From positions 78,141,817 to 78,205,816 of the forward strand of contig CM055278.1 in NCBI GenBank assembly GCA_029237695.1: a stretch of 64,000 nt of DNA, in the 5' to 3' direction. The translations under genes and the position numbers were made by a program. A model generated the notes under the pieces. That model saw nothing but the letters and a program-made list of their open reading frames with translations. It was not told the DNA's origin and did no database searches. Of this stretch, positions 12,463-23,400 are shown piece by piece (position 1 is the stretch's first letter; every line of letters starts with the position of its first letter). Source of the stretch: Conchocele bisecta (Eukaryota; Mollusca; Bivalvia; Lucinida; Thyasiridae).

Positions 12463-12605
12463 GAATAGTAGGTTAGTGCCGTGAATGGGAAAAAATATCT
12501 GGCTCGGCACGGAAACGGGATGTGCTCGGCAGAGCCTCGCCCATCCCGTTTCCCGAGCCTAGCCAGATATTTTTCCCATTCACGGCACTATATAACCTAC
12601 TATTC
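12463..12605. repeat. Long imperfect palindrome
   Basis: Left arm GAATAGTAGGTTAGTGCCGT... and right arm ...GCACTATATAACCTACTATTC pair over about 65 bp each, including TGAATGGGAAAAAATATCTGG/CCAGATATTTTTCCCATTCA. The loop is around 12530. A second copy lies at 14646-14788. Probably a foldback MITE; it could form a stable hairpin. Confidence 0.8.
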
Positions 12606-12742
12606 TTTATATATGCTTTTCATATGTTCAGTATATCATTTATTTTTCACTCACTGAAAATAATGGATATGGTACAACTTTTCAACTGTTTTACAATCTC
12701 AGCCATGGAACATCCAGAGTATGGCGCAGTGACATCATAGTC

Positions 12743-13070
12743 CAGAGCTTCAGAAATGCTGCGTATTTGCTTAAATACCAATTAAAATTGCCAAAAACCC
12801 GATTGAAATCAGAAGTAGCGAGTATCAGAAAGCAATAACAATTTTGTGGTACCTTTATCATGCTGCAGAAAACAATAAACAGACCACAAATATAGCATAT
12901 TTTTCTTATTTTCCATGAAAACACATCTTGGTACATGTAGTTCATTAGAATTGTCTCCAAGGAGACAATTCTAATGAAATGCCAAGACATGTTTTCGTTT
13001 CAAAGCAAACTATTGAATAATTGCTGTCAGTTGATGTGCAAACAGTAGTGTGATTTTATTTTACCGAATT
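12743..13070. mobile_element. MITE of the CAGAGCTCC family, truncated by the duplication
   Basis: Starts CAGAGCTTCAGAAATG and follows the family body in inverted orientation, but stops at the tandem-duplication junction at 13070. The complete version is at 14926-15323. Confidence 0.75.
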
Positions 13071-13904
13071 TCTCAATAAAAACATGGTTTGGCAGCATTT
13101 AACGTCTAAAGTGTTGTCAAAACATATTTTTGATAAAGAAAATGGAAAAAATAAAAGTAAATAGCGACGACATGATTTAGGTTGATGTAGCTCATGTGGC
13201 TGATAAATGTGGTTTATGGAATTTGCAACCAGTGTAGATCCAGATCAGCATGTGCATCCGGTCTGTCCGATCTGAATCTGCACATTCCCAGGGCCTGAAA
13301 ATAGCAGCTTTTACCAGTAGGTCTGGGTCTGAGAGGATATTCGTAAGAAAAACGGTAGAAATGATGTGTTCCGTTTCATACTAAATGACTCGTCACACCA
13401 TGTGTAAATACTTGAATATGTCACCAAAAATTATCTTATAAGACGATAATCAGAACGGATTTAGCATCGCCACTGATGATGATCTCAATTTCAATTTTAT
13501 CACAGATCCGGTGGACATTTTGCTTGTAAAATACAAAGGTCTGACATTAAAATTTGCAGGTCCAGGACCTAGGACCAGTGCTATTTTCAGGCCCTGATTC
13601 CATCAATGAACAAGCAATATACAGGGTGGCCAAACAAAATATTGTGTCACTTTTTATAACCAGAAATAATTCTTCAATGTTCATAAATTTTGACAAACAT
13701 ATTGGTTATTACATTTGGCATTTAGACATTATATTTATTATATTGAAACCGCATGCATTCTGTTGTTTTGACGATTATGACATCATTGGGTCAAAATAAA
13801 TAAATAAATAGTATGTAACGGTGTCATACCACTGCAAACTGGTACTAAACCACTTTCCTGTTGCAAAATTGCATTTACCGGTACAGCATTATTGAACATT
13901 GAGT

Positions 13905-14281
13905 CAGAGCTCCAGATAAGGAATTAGTAATTGAGTATTTTCACTCCCATCATATCTGAAGCAATTGGGTATTTCAATATTTTAATTGGGTAAAATAAAA
14001 TCACCTACTGTTTACACATCAACAGACAGCAATTATTGAATAGTTTGCGTCCAAATAAAAACATGTCTTGGCATTTCATTAGAATGAAATACCAAGATGT
14101 GTTTTCATGGTTAATAAGAAAAATATGCTATGTTTGTGGTCTGTTTATTGTTTTGTACAGCATGATAAAGGTACCACAAAATTGTTATTGCTTTTTGATA
14201 CTCGCTACTTCTGATTTCAATTGGGTTTTCGTCAAGTTTAATTGGGTATTTAAGCAAATACGCAGCTTATCTGGAGCTCTG
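13905..14281. mobile_element. MITE of the CAGAGCTCC family (duplicate of 11722)
   Basis: Exact counterpart of 11722-12098 shifted by 2183 bp, including the TTGAGT flanks. It is not an independent insertion. Confidence 0.88.
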
Positions 14282-14645
14282 TTGAGTAATAAAATACAAT
14301 TACATTCAAACCCTCACCATTTACATTAGGCAAGTTTGCCTCAAAAAAAAATTCAAATTCCTGTCCCCAGTTTCACTTTGAACATTCAGTTACCCAGTTG
14401 TGCGCATGTAGGATGTTTGTTGTTGACATTTAAGAGGTTATCTGGGTAATATTTGCTGTAATGGTACATCTAACTAATATTATTTTATCCCGTCAACACA
14501 ATGCGTACGTGCCGTGAAACACGGTGCCGTGAAACGTTTTTGATATCCTGTCAATACGACCTACTCCCTGCGTATGAATATGTGCGGCGACTGGCGTTAT
14601 ATTTTTGCATTTTACAGCCATTTGTAGGTGTTGGCGGGATAAATA

Positions 14646-14788
14646 GAATAGTAGGTTAGTGCCGTGAATGGGAAAAAATATCTGGCTCGGCACGGAAACG
14701 GGATGTGCTCGGCAGAGCCTCGCCCATCCCGTTTCCCGAGCCTAGCCAGATATTTTTCCCATTCACGGCACTATATAACCTACTATTC
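14646..14788. repeat. Long imperfect palindrome (duplicate of 12463)
   Basis: Same hairpin as 12463-12605, carried along in copy 2 of the tandem duplication. Confidence 0.8.
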
Positions 14789-14925
14789 TTTATATATGCT
14801 TTTCATATGTTCAGTATATCATTTATTTTTCACTCACTGAAAATAATGGATATGGTACAACTTTTCAACTGTTTTACAATCTCAGCCATGGAACATCCAG
14901 AGTATGGCGCAGTGACATCATAGTC

Positions 14926-15323
14926 CAGAGCTTCAGAAATGCTGCGTATTTGCTTAAATACCAATTAAAATTGCCAAAAACCCGATTGAAATCAGAAGTA
15001 GCGAGTATCAGAAAGCAATAACAATTTTGTGGTACCTTTATCATGCTGCAGAAAACAATAAACAGACCACAAATATAGCATATTTTTCTTATTTTCCATG
15101 AAAACACATCTTGGTACATGTAGTTCATTAGAATTGTCTCCAAGGAGACAATTCTAATGAAATGCCAAGACATGTTTTCGTTTCAAAGCAAACTATTGAA
15201 TAATTGCTGTCAGTTGATGTGCAAACAGTAGTGTGATTTTATTTTACCGAATTAAAATTTTGAAATACTCAATTGTTTCAGAAATGATGGAGTGACAATA
15301 TTAATTCCTTATATGGAGCCCTG
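14926..15323. mobile_element. MITE of the CAGAGCTCC family, inverted, full length
   Basis: CAGAGCTTCAGAAATGC at the left and CTTATATGGAGCCCTG at the right, with the family body inverted and an inner ATTGTCTCCAAGGAGACAAT palindrome. The flanks ATAGTC and GTCGTA do not match, so the target duplication has decayed or an end is altered. Confidence 0.7.
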
Positions 15324-15457
15324 GTCGTAATGACGTTGACTGCATGGTGGCTAGCACAGCCTCACCATAACATCGTGTTTCCAATTCTATTTTCAAAACA
15401 GTTAGCCCAGATATTTCATTATGTCGAAGAAGTGAATGTCCTTGACAGTCAGGATCC

Positions 15458-16311
15458 TACGGAGCCCCGCAGGGGACATGGATTTGTTTATACCCCCGCC
15501 ACCGAATGGTGAGGGGGGCATATAGTGTTACCGGCGTCCGTACGTCCGTCCGTCCGTCCCGAAACCTTAACGCTCTGGTAAATGGCTTATACATGTACTT
15601 TCTGTTTCTTTGCTCGGATTTGCTTCACATTTCGCACACACATTGCTCCAATGGTCCTCTACCGCCCTGTGACAAATCCACATTTGTCCTGCCCCCGCTC
15701 AGCCCAGGGTCAAGGTCACAGACTTGGTGCGTTCGAAACCTTAACGCTCGGGTAAATGGCTTACAATTTCTGTTTCCTTGCTCGGATCTGCTTCATAATT
15801 CACACACGCATTGCTCCAATGGTCCTCTACTGCCATGTGACAAATCCATATTGCTCCAATGGTCCTGTGACAAACCCATGTTTATCCAGCATGTTGTGTT
15901 TTCAAATGTGCCCTCGGTTCTTTTGCTGCCGACAGGCCACATTTCTTGTTTATTAATTTGTTCCCACGAAATAACGATTTGTTTCCTCAATTTAACAATT
16001 CAGTCCCTCGAATGAATAATTCGTTCCCACAATGTAACAATTTGTTCCCTCAAATTAACAATTCGTTCCCACGAAATGACAATCGTTCCCTCAATTTAGC
16101 AATTCGTTCCCACAAATTAACAATTTATTCCCGTGGGAACAAATTGTTATTTCATGGGAACAAATTGTTAAATTGAGGGGACGGTGGAAACGAATTGTTA
16201 ATTTGTGGGAAAAATTGTTTAATTGAGGAAACAAATTGTTATTTTGTGGGAACGAATTGTTATTTCGTGGGAACAAATTAATAAAAAAAAGAATTCTACG
16301 GTGCTCCGTAC
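15458..16311. mobile_element. Non-autonomous DNA transposon inside the exon copy
   Basis: Left terminus TACGGAGCCCCGCAG (15458-15472) and right terminus CTACGGTGCTCCGTA (16296-16310) are inverted copies matching at 13 of 15 bases. GATCC flanks both sides (15453-15457 and 16312-16316), and removing the insert restores exon homology. Inside are a Helitron-like head (ACCCCCGCCACCGAATGGTG, (GTCC)n), two core repeats with GGGTCAAGGTCACAG, and a large inverted array of ~23-bp units. No transposase. Confidence 0.8.
15951..16284. repeat. Inverted array of ~23-bp units (large hairpin)
   Basis: Units of the type TTCGTTCCCACGAAATAACAA repeat from 15951 to ~16131. The complementary form GTGGGAACAAATTGTTATTT then repeats to 16284, so the whole stretch folds back on itself. 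It lies inside the 15458-16311 transposon. The same variant pairs (CTCAATTTAACAA/TTGTTAAATTGAG) recur in both arms. Confidence 0.85.
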
Positions 16312-16388
16312 GATCCAGTGAAATTGTTCTTGCTCGGACAACCTGACATGACCTTTACAATTCTATTTCTATTCTATTCTATTTTCAG

Positions 16389-16563
16389 AACACAGTTAGC
16401 CCAGGTATTTGATTATGTTGAAGAAGTGGATATCCTTGACAGTCGGGATCCAGTCAACTTGGCGTTGCTAGGACGACCTGACCTTAATGTGACCTTCACA
16501 AAGCTACACTGCTGGCGACTGACACAGTTCACAAAGGCAGTTTTCCTGGATGCCGATGTCATA
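16389..16563 (+). CDS. Glycogenin exon (catalytic domain, DxD motif)
   Basis: Exon of glycogenin, the GT8 enzyme that attaches glucose from UDP-glucose to its own tyrosine and so primes glycogen synthesis in the cytosol. It is 175 bp. Acceptor CTATTTTCAG ends at 16388, the first base completes a codon split with the previous exon, and donor GTAAGA starts at 16564 in phase 0. The 58 codons include FDYVEEVDILDS, GRPDLNVTFTKLHCW and FLDADVI. The DAD at 16549-16557 is the DxD metal/UDP-sugar site (Asp102/Asp104 in the human protein). It matches human residues of about 57-106. The exon supplying the preceding ~55 residues is not seen in the window. Identification rests on my recognition of the family. 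Confidence 0.93.
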
Positions 16564-16726
16564 GTAAGATATTCAGAGACTACCATTTATCAAATCTATC
16601 TATAAAAAGGAATTCAGAAGACCTGTAGCAATCTAAAAGGTGACCCGTCAAATTTGAACCGTCAAATGAGTGGTCGCAAAATATAATTTTATTGAGAAAT
16701 AACAAAAATAAAATATTTAAAACTAT

Positions 16727-16935
16727 GCCCCCCCCCCCCCGCCCCCCCCCCCCCCCCCCCCCCCGCCCACTGGCACATTTGAAAACACAAACATCCTGGA
16801 TGAACATGAGTTTGTCACAGGGCGGTAGAGGACCATTGGAGCAATGCGTGTTTGAAATGTGAAGCAGATCCGAGCAAGGAAACATATATTATAAGCCATT
16901 TACCCGAGCGTTAAGGTTTTGGGGTCGGGGGCATA
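16727..16935 (-). repeat. Poly-C tract and inverted Helitron-like core fragment
   Basis: A C-rich run with a few G (16727-16767), followed by the reverse complement of the core repeats at 15600-15700: CACAGGGCGGTAGAGGACCA, GAAGCAGATCCGAGCAAGGA and TTTACCCGAGCGTTAAGG. Fragment only, no termini. Confidence 0.75.
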
Positions 16936-16984
16936 ATAAATTCATACCACGTAAAGGTTTATTCCGCATGTAATTGGTTAACCC

Positions 16985-17260
16985 TATGTACCGTAAAGAT
17001 TCTACGGGCGTCTATTAGAATCGCCACTGGCTCCAAAGTCCTGGGTGGGTGTTTAATAGAGGCAACTGTTATTCAGCGAAGAGAAAATGATAAAAATATA
17101 CGATTTTCTACTCTCTGAACAAAACAAAACAAAAACATAACGACGAAGGGACGTTACTCTCAACGTCTCAAAGTCTCTGCCAGACTTGATTGTACTGACT
17201 GTTAGTTTATGGACATTTTGGAGCAGTTGCGGCCGACTTTTGGTCATTATGGTACAGTCG
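16985..17260. repeat. Dispersed repeat (also at 39750-39960)
   Basis: TACCGTAAAGATTCTA, GGCGTCTATTAGAATC, GTCCTGGGTGGGTGTT and TATTCAGCGAAGAGAAAATG occur in the same order at 39750-39960. Probably a MITE whose right end I cannot place. Confidence 0.65.
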
Positions 17261-17855
17261 GTAAAAATGTTAAAATACTGGTAATGTATATATCAAGACA
17301 GCGTCAATCATAAATGGAAATCAGATTGGCTCGTGGACGTTTTGGACCGTGGATGTTTCGACCTGTGGACGTTTTGGCCCATATCAGCGTGATTATTTTC
17401 GGCCCATGGACACGTCCAGGACGAGAAATATTTATTTTTGCTCAACTCCTAGGAAATATAAAAAAAAAAAAAACCAACATGGTGTCAATTTGACCAATAT
17501 TATACGAGATGGGTTTGAAAATGTCGTCTCCGTAACCGTGTAAATTCTGATATCCAGCGTCCGTGCAAATAGCTACTGCTGATGAAGAATTTACTTTGTT
17601 TTTTCCCCCTGATTTTCAAGGAATTTGCCTTCGAAATACTGGAAAGAAAAGAAGTTTAGTTGGACATTTAGCTCCGATTTTGTTTCAAATGTGCACTGGG
17701 ATTTTATTAGAGGTATTAATTTCATCAGAATCATCCCAAAAATTTGTCATTTTCAACGTCAAAACTTGAGGGTGGGCGTCTCTTTACGCTATTTGGACAC
17801 TCTTTGCTGTGGGACACCTTATATTTATATGTGTTTACAAGAAGAAACGCTGCTC

Positions 17856-17965
17856 AGCATATTCATGTATAGGGTTAGTACTGTATATTCATGTATAGGG
17901 TTAGTACTGTATATTCATGTATAGGGTTAGTACTGTATATTCATGTATAGGGTTAGTACTGTATA
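17856..17965 (+). repeat. 26-bp tandem repeat, four units
   Basis: TATTCATGTATAGGGTTAG followed by TACTGTA is repeated four times without change. It is not telomeric: GGGTTAG occurs once per 26 bp. Confidence 0.9.
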
Positions 17966-17971
17966 TGTGTT

Positions 17972-18173
17972 TACCGTATTAACCCTAAATATTCGGACAC
18001 AATTTGCTTTTGGAAACCCCTATTAAATAGGGGTTTCCCAAAACAAATTATATCCAAATACATTGATTAAACCACTACTGCAATACTAACCCTAAATATT
18101 GGCACGTGGGGAAACCATATATATTATGTTTCACCAAATAATTGATGTCCAAATATTTAGGGTTATTACGGTA
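17972..18173. mobile_element. 202-bp MITE with TACCGTA termini
   Basis: Left end TACCGTATTAACCCTAAATA and right end TATTTAGGGTTATTACGGTA are inverted copies with one mismatch in these 20 bases. The interior has the palindrome GGAAACCCCTATT/AATAGGGGTTTCC. The terminal TA may be the target duplication. Non-coding. Confidence 0.85.
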
Positions 18174-18336
18174 CTTAAAATCTAGTTATTGGTGTTGCAG
18201 CTCCTTATATGGGCCGTTGGTTATAAAACTTACTGAGCAATGAAGAAGTTCATTGATCAAGGCATTGCTCGATTTCCAGTAAACTGTCCGCATGATGTTG
18301 TATAATGCTGGGTCCGTGTTTGTGTCATGTTTGCAG

Positions 18337-18499
18337 GTTATACAGAATGTGGACGACCTGCTGGACCGTGAAGAGCTGTCGGCGGCCCCCGACGCCGGCT
18401 GGCCCGACTGCTTCAACTCGGGAGTTTTCGTCTTCAAGCCATCACGCGACACGTACCAGTCTCTCATCAGGTTCGCCACAGACAGAGGCAGCTTTGACG
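18337..18499 (+). CDS. Glycogenin exon (sugar-binding core)
   Basis: 163-bp exon after acceptor TGTTTGCAG; donor GTAAGT begins at 18500. It starts in phase 0 directly after ...DADVI and ends with one base (G) of a split Gly codon. The translation opens [19 protein letters not shown] and contains [16 protein letters not shown] and [19 protein letters not shown] is among the most conserved GT8/glycogenin segments; its Asn-Ser contributes to UDP-glucose binding in known structures. The next exon completes the GGDQG motif, which fixes the splice pair. High GC relative to surrounding introns also marks it as real coding sequence. Confidence 0.95.
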
Positions 18500-18540
18500 G
18501 TAAGTTCATATGCAGTGGGAGAAAGTTCAACTGTCTAATA

Positions 18541-19019
18541 CAGAGCTCCAGATAAGCTGCGTATTTGCTTAAATACCCAATTAAAATTGCCAAAAACCCA
18601 AAATTGAAATCAGAAGTAGTGAGTATTAAAAAGCAATAAAAAATTTGTGGTAAATTTATCCTGTTGAAAATTCGAAATTTTGAAATTGTCACTCCATCAT
18701 TTCTGAAGCAATTGGATATTTTGAAATTTTAATTGGGTAAAATTAAATCACACTACTGTTTACACATCAACAGACAGCAATTATTGCATAGTTTGCTTCG
18801 AAATGAAAACCTGTCTTGGCATTTCATTAGAATTGTTTCCTTGATACCAAGATGTGTTTCATGGAAAATAAAAACAAATATGCTATATTTGTGGTATGTT
18901 TATTGTTTTCTGCAGCATGATAAAGATAATTTGTATTGCTCTTTTGATACTCGCTACTTCTGATTTCAATTGGGTTGGCAATTTGAATTGGGTATTTAAG
19001 CAGCTTATCTGGTGCTCTG
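18541..19019. mobile_element. MITE of the CAGAGCTCC family, 41 bp after an exon
   Basis: CAGAGCTCCAGATAAGC at the left and CAGCTTATCTGGTGCTCTG at the right. The body has both halves of the family (GCCAAAAACCC, CTTCTGATTTCAATTGGG). The 6-bp flanks do not match, so the target duplication is lost. It begins only 41 bp after the donor at 18500. Confidence 0.8.
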
Positions 19020-19285
19020 AATCCCCATACAATTTGCAGGCATCACTTTTGTAATTTCAGCATTTGGGTTTGTAATTTGTGTATCATGTTTGTAATCTGC
19101 ATCTTCATACAGTGAAATCGCGATAGCTCGAAATTGGCAGCATATGATTTGCAATATTTGTATTCATTTCATATTTGTAATTTGTATATTTGTGTGTAAT
19201 TTACATATTCATATATGTAATTTGTGTATTCATATTTGTATTCATATTTGTATTCGTATTCATATTTGTATTCATATTTGTATTA

Positions 19286-20497
19286 TGTCTCCCCCATGAA
19301 ATGGGGAGACATATTGTTTTTGGCTTGGTTGTCCGTCTGTCCGTCCGTCTGTCCGTCTGTCCGGGCCAACATCGGGGGTTTAGGAGCTTAGGGGCGGGGT
19401 TAGGAACAAAAGATTCCTTTGTATTATTCAGTTAGCTCGTAATTCTATTGAAATCTAGGAGCTATTCCTTTAAAAGAACAAATGTATTTCAGTTAGTCGT
19501 GAAACTTTACAGGAATACTTGTCATCATGTGAAGTTGCGCACCTGGGGTTTTAGATGCGGATTCATCCAGTATTTACGGAGTTATGGCCCTTAACTTAGC
19601 GAAAATTTGGGATTTTCAACTTGTGTCGCGCATATCTCCAAATTTATTTCAATTAGAGTCGTGAAACTTTACAGGAATACTTGTCATCATGTGAAGTTGC
19701 GCACCTGGGGTTTTAGATGCGGATTAATCCTGTATTTACGGAGTTATGGCCCTTGACTTAGCGAAAATTTGGGATTTTCAACTTGTGTCGCGCGTATCTC
19801 CAAATTTATTTCAATTAGAGTCGTGAAACTTTACAGGAATACTTGTCATCGTGTGAAGTTGCGCACCTGGGGTTTTAGATGCGGATTAATCCTGTATTTA
19901 CGGAGTTATGGCCCTTGACTTAGCGAAAAGTGGGGATTTTCAACTTGTGTCGCGCGTATCTCCAAATGTATTTCAGTTAGAGTCGTAAGACCTTACAGGA
20001 ATACTTGTCATCGTGTGAAGTTGCGCACCTGGGGTTTTAGATGCGGATTCATTCAGTATTCATGGACTTATGGCCCTTGACTTAGTGAAAAGTGGGGATT
20101 TTCAACTTGTGTCGTGCGTATCTCCAAATGTATTTCAATTAGAGTCGTGAAACTTTACAGGCATACTTGTTATCGTGTGAAGTTGCGCACCTGGGGTTTT
20201 AGATGCGGATTCATCCTGTATTTACGGAGTTATGTCCCTTGACTTAGCGAAAATTGGGGATTTTCAACTTGTGTCGCGCGTATCTCCAAATGTATTTCAG
20301 TTAGAGTCGTAAAACTTTACAGGAATACTTGTCATCGTGTGAAGTTGCGCACCTGGGGTTTTAGATGCGGATTCATCCAGTATTCATGGAGTTATGGCCC
20401 TTGACTTAGTGAAAAGTGGGGATTTTCAACTTGTGTCGTGCGTATCTCCAAATGTATTTCAATTAAAGTTTTGAAACTTTACAAGAATACTTGTTAT
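19286..20497 (+). mobile_element. Left part of a Helitron-like element with 162-bp core repeats
   Basis: Starts with the palindrome TATGTCTCCCC/GGGGAGACATA, then a (GTCC)n/(GTCT)n microsatellite at 19331-19362, then six tandem units. GAAGTTGCGCACCTGGGG occurs at 19531, 19693, 19855, 20017, 20179 and 20341, exactly 162 bp apart. The array stops at 20497 and resumes at 37480, ending in hairpin TTGTTTTTGTCTGAAAAACA and CTAG-TT at 38170. Palindrome, (ACGG)n-type microsatellite and ~160-bp core are the layout of bivalve pearl/MINE elements. Confidence 0.85.
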
Positions 20498-23400
20498 CAT
20501 TAGGTGTACGCTCCCATAGAAAGTCGGGTATTTGTAAACCCCACTACTTCAAAGAAAACGTGGGGTCGGGAAACCCGAGTTTCACAGCTGGATACTGGAA
20601 TAAACCTGTCTGCATCCCCGATACCAACCAGATGTAATGTTCCTAACACCGGGTCAAATGGCCCATTAGGCGATATGATAAGATTCTAAAATTCCCAGTT
20701 AAATTCTAAATATGTTATAACGCAAATAAAATCTATAAATAATGCTATACTCAATTTTATCATTATCAGAGATGCAAAAATGCCTTTTCTCCCGTCAAAA
20801 TCGGTTGACCAACGACAAATATATTGTGAAAAAAAAGTAAGATTTTACCAAAATATGTGTTCCGAAGACCTCTCCAAATCCCGCCAAAATGGTTCCAATA
20901 CGGCGTAGGAATATGCGGGCCAAAATACTATCTATGATACCATTAGAATATAAAATCGTATTCAATATTTATATACACCGAGGTGAATCGATATATGTAT
21001 GCATTCCACTAAACAAACGAAAACTAACAAGAAGCCAAATAGCCAAACATAATCCTTATGTGCGAAAATGAAACTGGACGTGTGAGAACTATTTTGTGTC
21101 CGCGCATGGATAATGGTCAGGCGGCTTGACCACTGCATAGGACAGAATAAATATGTCTGGTTTCTGAACTAAAATGGGAAGATATAATAAATACTAATCT
21201 TTTTTTGTTATTATTCGATAGCAGAGATATGTACTAGATATTTGCTGTATTTTTATATTTTATTCAAAATGTAGCAGTAAATATGAAGAGCACATAATTA
21301 TGGCACCACGATTGCAAAACCTGCAATTATCTATGACATACATGCATACATATGGCATATGTTGTCATGACGGAGAAATGGGGCTTATGATCTATGCTAC
21401 CAACTCCGCTACCCAAATCAGCCTGCATATCCGCACAGTCTGATCAGGGTCTGCACTGTTCGCCATTCCGTCTTTCTCAATTGATTTCATACATAATAGC
21501 ATCCGCGATATTCAAAGAATAATATTTATAACAGTCTTGTGTTTTTTAGTAAATGATGACATCTTGCAATATGCTTTGAAAGTGTCATAAATATTCGTTG
21601 TCATGTACGGAAGAAAATCTTAAATTATGTAAATATTTTTCATGAACTATGACAACTGTGGAAATGTATCAAATTACTTACTTGGTTGGTCTCATAACGG
21701 AATCACTGAATCTACATAGTAAATACGCATATACAAATATAAGGCCAAATATGTAATAATTTGCAATTGTGTGTTATTGATTTATAATATTTGCACTAAA
21801 TTGACACTAATAAGTGATAAAGGAATTGGGTCAAAGGGCCCGTTTTTGTCCCTGGTATCATTAATGTTACATTCCTTCAAAAAATCGTTTAGCCCATGAT
21901 CAGAACTTGCGCTGCCGGGACTTGAATAATGAAATAAGATAGCGAGCTCCGTGTCAGGTGCATAATTTGGTTGGTGGCGAACGATAGCAAAGTTAGGAGT
22001 CGTTTAGAATCGTCCTCATTGAAGATCAATGAGACTCCCGAACTTGCCATTTTTTGGTGGCAGAAATTTTGTTGTTATCCAGAATTTGATAAAATTACGC
22101 ACCCCTTAGCATGACTATGTTTGAATAGTTTATAAAAACTTTTTCTAATCAAAGACGTTTTAAACAGTCATTTATCATTCCATTATCAAAGTATCAAATA
22201 AACACTGACTGCGTCCTGTAGTTGTACTCTTGACCCAAAGTTTGATGACCTTGTTTAATACCCACTACTCCCTCCCCAATTGAATCCAAAATGGAATGGG
22301 TGGTTAGGAGGGAGGCATGTGGATGGGTAAGTTTTAAACGATCGGTGTGTTTGTTCATCCTTCCCGAATGCCGACCTACATGGTTTTGGTCCTCTTTGTA
22401 TCCGTTTTGGGCCCCCCCCCCCCCCCCGGTAATTTGAGAAGCTGAATCATGTTATGCCCCCACCAGTAAGAAATAATAAGCCCTATCATAGCTCCCAACT
22501 TTTAATTGCCCATTTTTTTGGTGAAAAAGACATAACAAAAATCCTACCTCAAATTTTAACCTAAATTAAACCATCCTTGACTGAAGCTCTAGTTGATTAG
22601 TTTTATAAAAACTTTTCCAATCGCCAACTTGTGACTCAAAACATAGTTCCTTTTGCTCACGCTCTAAGTAACGATTCAAGTCGAGGAGTTTTTGCTGGTT
22701 ATCATTATTGTTACTACCTTTTCGATGAAAACAAAACACGACAAAAATATATGCCCTGGTCAGACTGCACGGATGCGCCTGGTTGATCTGGGGCTAACTA
22801 CACTGTCCGCATATGTCCGTAAGGGTTACCCATTCCCCTCCCCAGCCATGGACTCACACCACAGCTAAAATTCCTTGTGTCAAGTCTGACTGTTTGAGAA
22901 TTAGAAAGTAACGTTTTTGCAATGAAGATATTTTATTTCCTCGCAAAGGTTGTATGTAACATTAACATATGCTAACATTGTAATTATGTATCAAACAACC
23001 ACATTTTAACTTTGTAACTTGCTAGGTTGCTGGTCAGTTTGAACCTGCAAGATAAATATCTAACACTGGGTTAAAAGTACTAGTGTGTTCTTGTTAATCA
23101 TCAGCCTTATAGCTTTGTTAGAAACAAGCAATTCAATTCTCCCAGAATTATTCTGTGGAAATTCAGCAACACACATTTTTGTTGTAGGCCTACCAAGAGA
23201 AGCATAGGCATCAAAGATCGGGGTTGCTAATCCATTTATTATACAATTGGATGAATCCAGGTCTGGTAACAGTCTAGAGATCCTGATTGTTACTGCCATC
23301 AATCTGATCTGGGACCTAAGCTGTAAAAGATTACGGCCATTAATAGTCCGCTGGGGTGAAGTAAAACTAAAACCACCTGTACATATTCCCATGCACTATG

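Larger units (their letters stand above)
10932..13070. repeat. Tandem duplication, copy 1 (2139 bp)
   Basis: The block beginning TCTCAATAAAAACATGGTTT at 10932 is repeated from 13071. The copies look nearly identical by eye, differing by a 40-odd bp insertion in copy 2 (around 13568-13610), a small replacement near 13860, and scattered single bases (for example CTGGGG/CTGGCG near 12410/14593). Contents: part of a piggyBac-like MITE, a full CAGAGCTCC MITE, a 140-bp palindrome and a second, truncated MITE. No coding sequence. Such identity means a very recent duplication or an assembly duplicate. Confidence 0.93.
13071..15253. repeat. Tandem duplication, copy 2 (2183 bp)
   Basis: Second unit of the direct tandem duplication. 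The offset from copy 1 is 2139 at the left end and 2183 from about 11850 onward. The junction at 13070/13071 joins ...TTTTACCGAATT to TCTCAATAAAAAC with only a couple of bases of microhomology. The intact MITE that straddles the right end (14926-15323) shows that copy 2 has the ancestral right flank, so copy 1 is the truncated product. Confidence 0.93.
15384..16360 (+). pseudogene. Broken partial duplicate of a glycogenin exon
   Basis: 15397-15457 plus 16312-~16355 align, interrupted, to the 5' part of the real exon at 16389. The first piece translates as LAQIFHYVEEVNVLDSQD and the second continues DPVKLFLLGQPDMTFT. The real exon reads LAQVFDYVEEVDILDSRD, then PVNLALLGRPDLNVTFT. Joined, the copy keeps an open frame with many substitutions and a 6-nt deletion. 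The acceptor dinucleotide is lost (TTTTCAA against TTTTCAG), the 3' half including the DxD motif is missing, and a transposon (15458-16311) sits at GATCC. The intron-end CAATTCTATTT sequence was duplicated with it, so this is a tandem genomic duplication, not a processed copy. Confidence 0.85.
16564..18336 (+). other. Glycogenin intron (1773 bp)
   Basis: Bounded by GTAAGA at 16564 and TTTGCAG at 18330-18336. It contains a poly-C tract and inverted Helitron-like core (16727-16935), a dispersed repeat (16985-17260), a 26-bp tandem repeat (17856-17965) and a 202-bp MITE (17972-18173). 17261-17855 shows nothing I recognise. Confidence 0.85.

Noticed and set aside
10932..15253. LTR retrotransposon with two LTRs
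   Set aside because: The two copies are directly adjacent with no internal region, primer-binding site or gag-pol frame.
17856..17965. Telomeric repeat (GGGTTAG words)
   Set aside because: GGGTTAG occurs once per 26-bp unit only; not (TTAGGG)n.
18186..18692. 168-codon minus-strand frame
   Set aside because: Antisense shadow of the glycogenin exon at 18337-18499 and the adjacent MITE.
23060..23392. 110-codon minus-strand frame
   Set aside because: The homologous stretch in the second 3.1-kb copy gives a different, non-conserved translation, so it is not under coding constraint.
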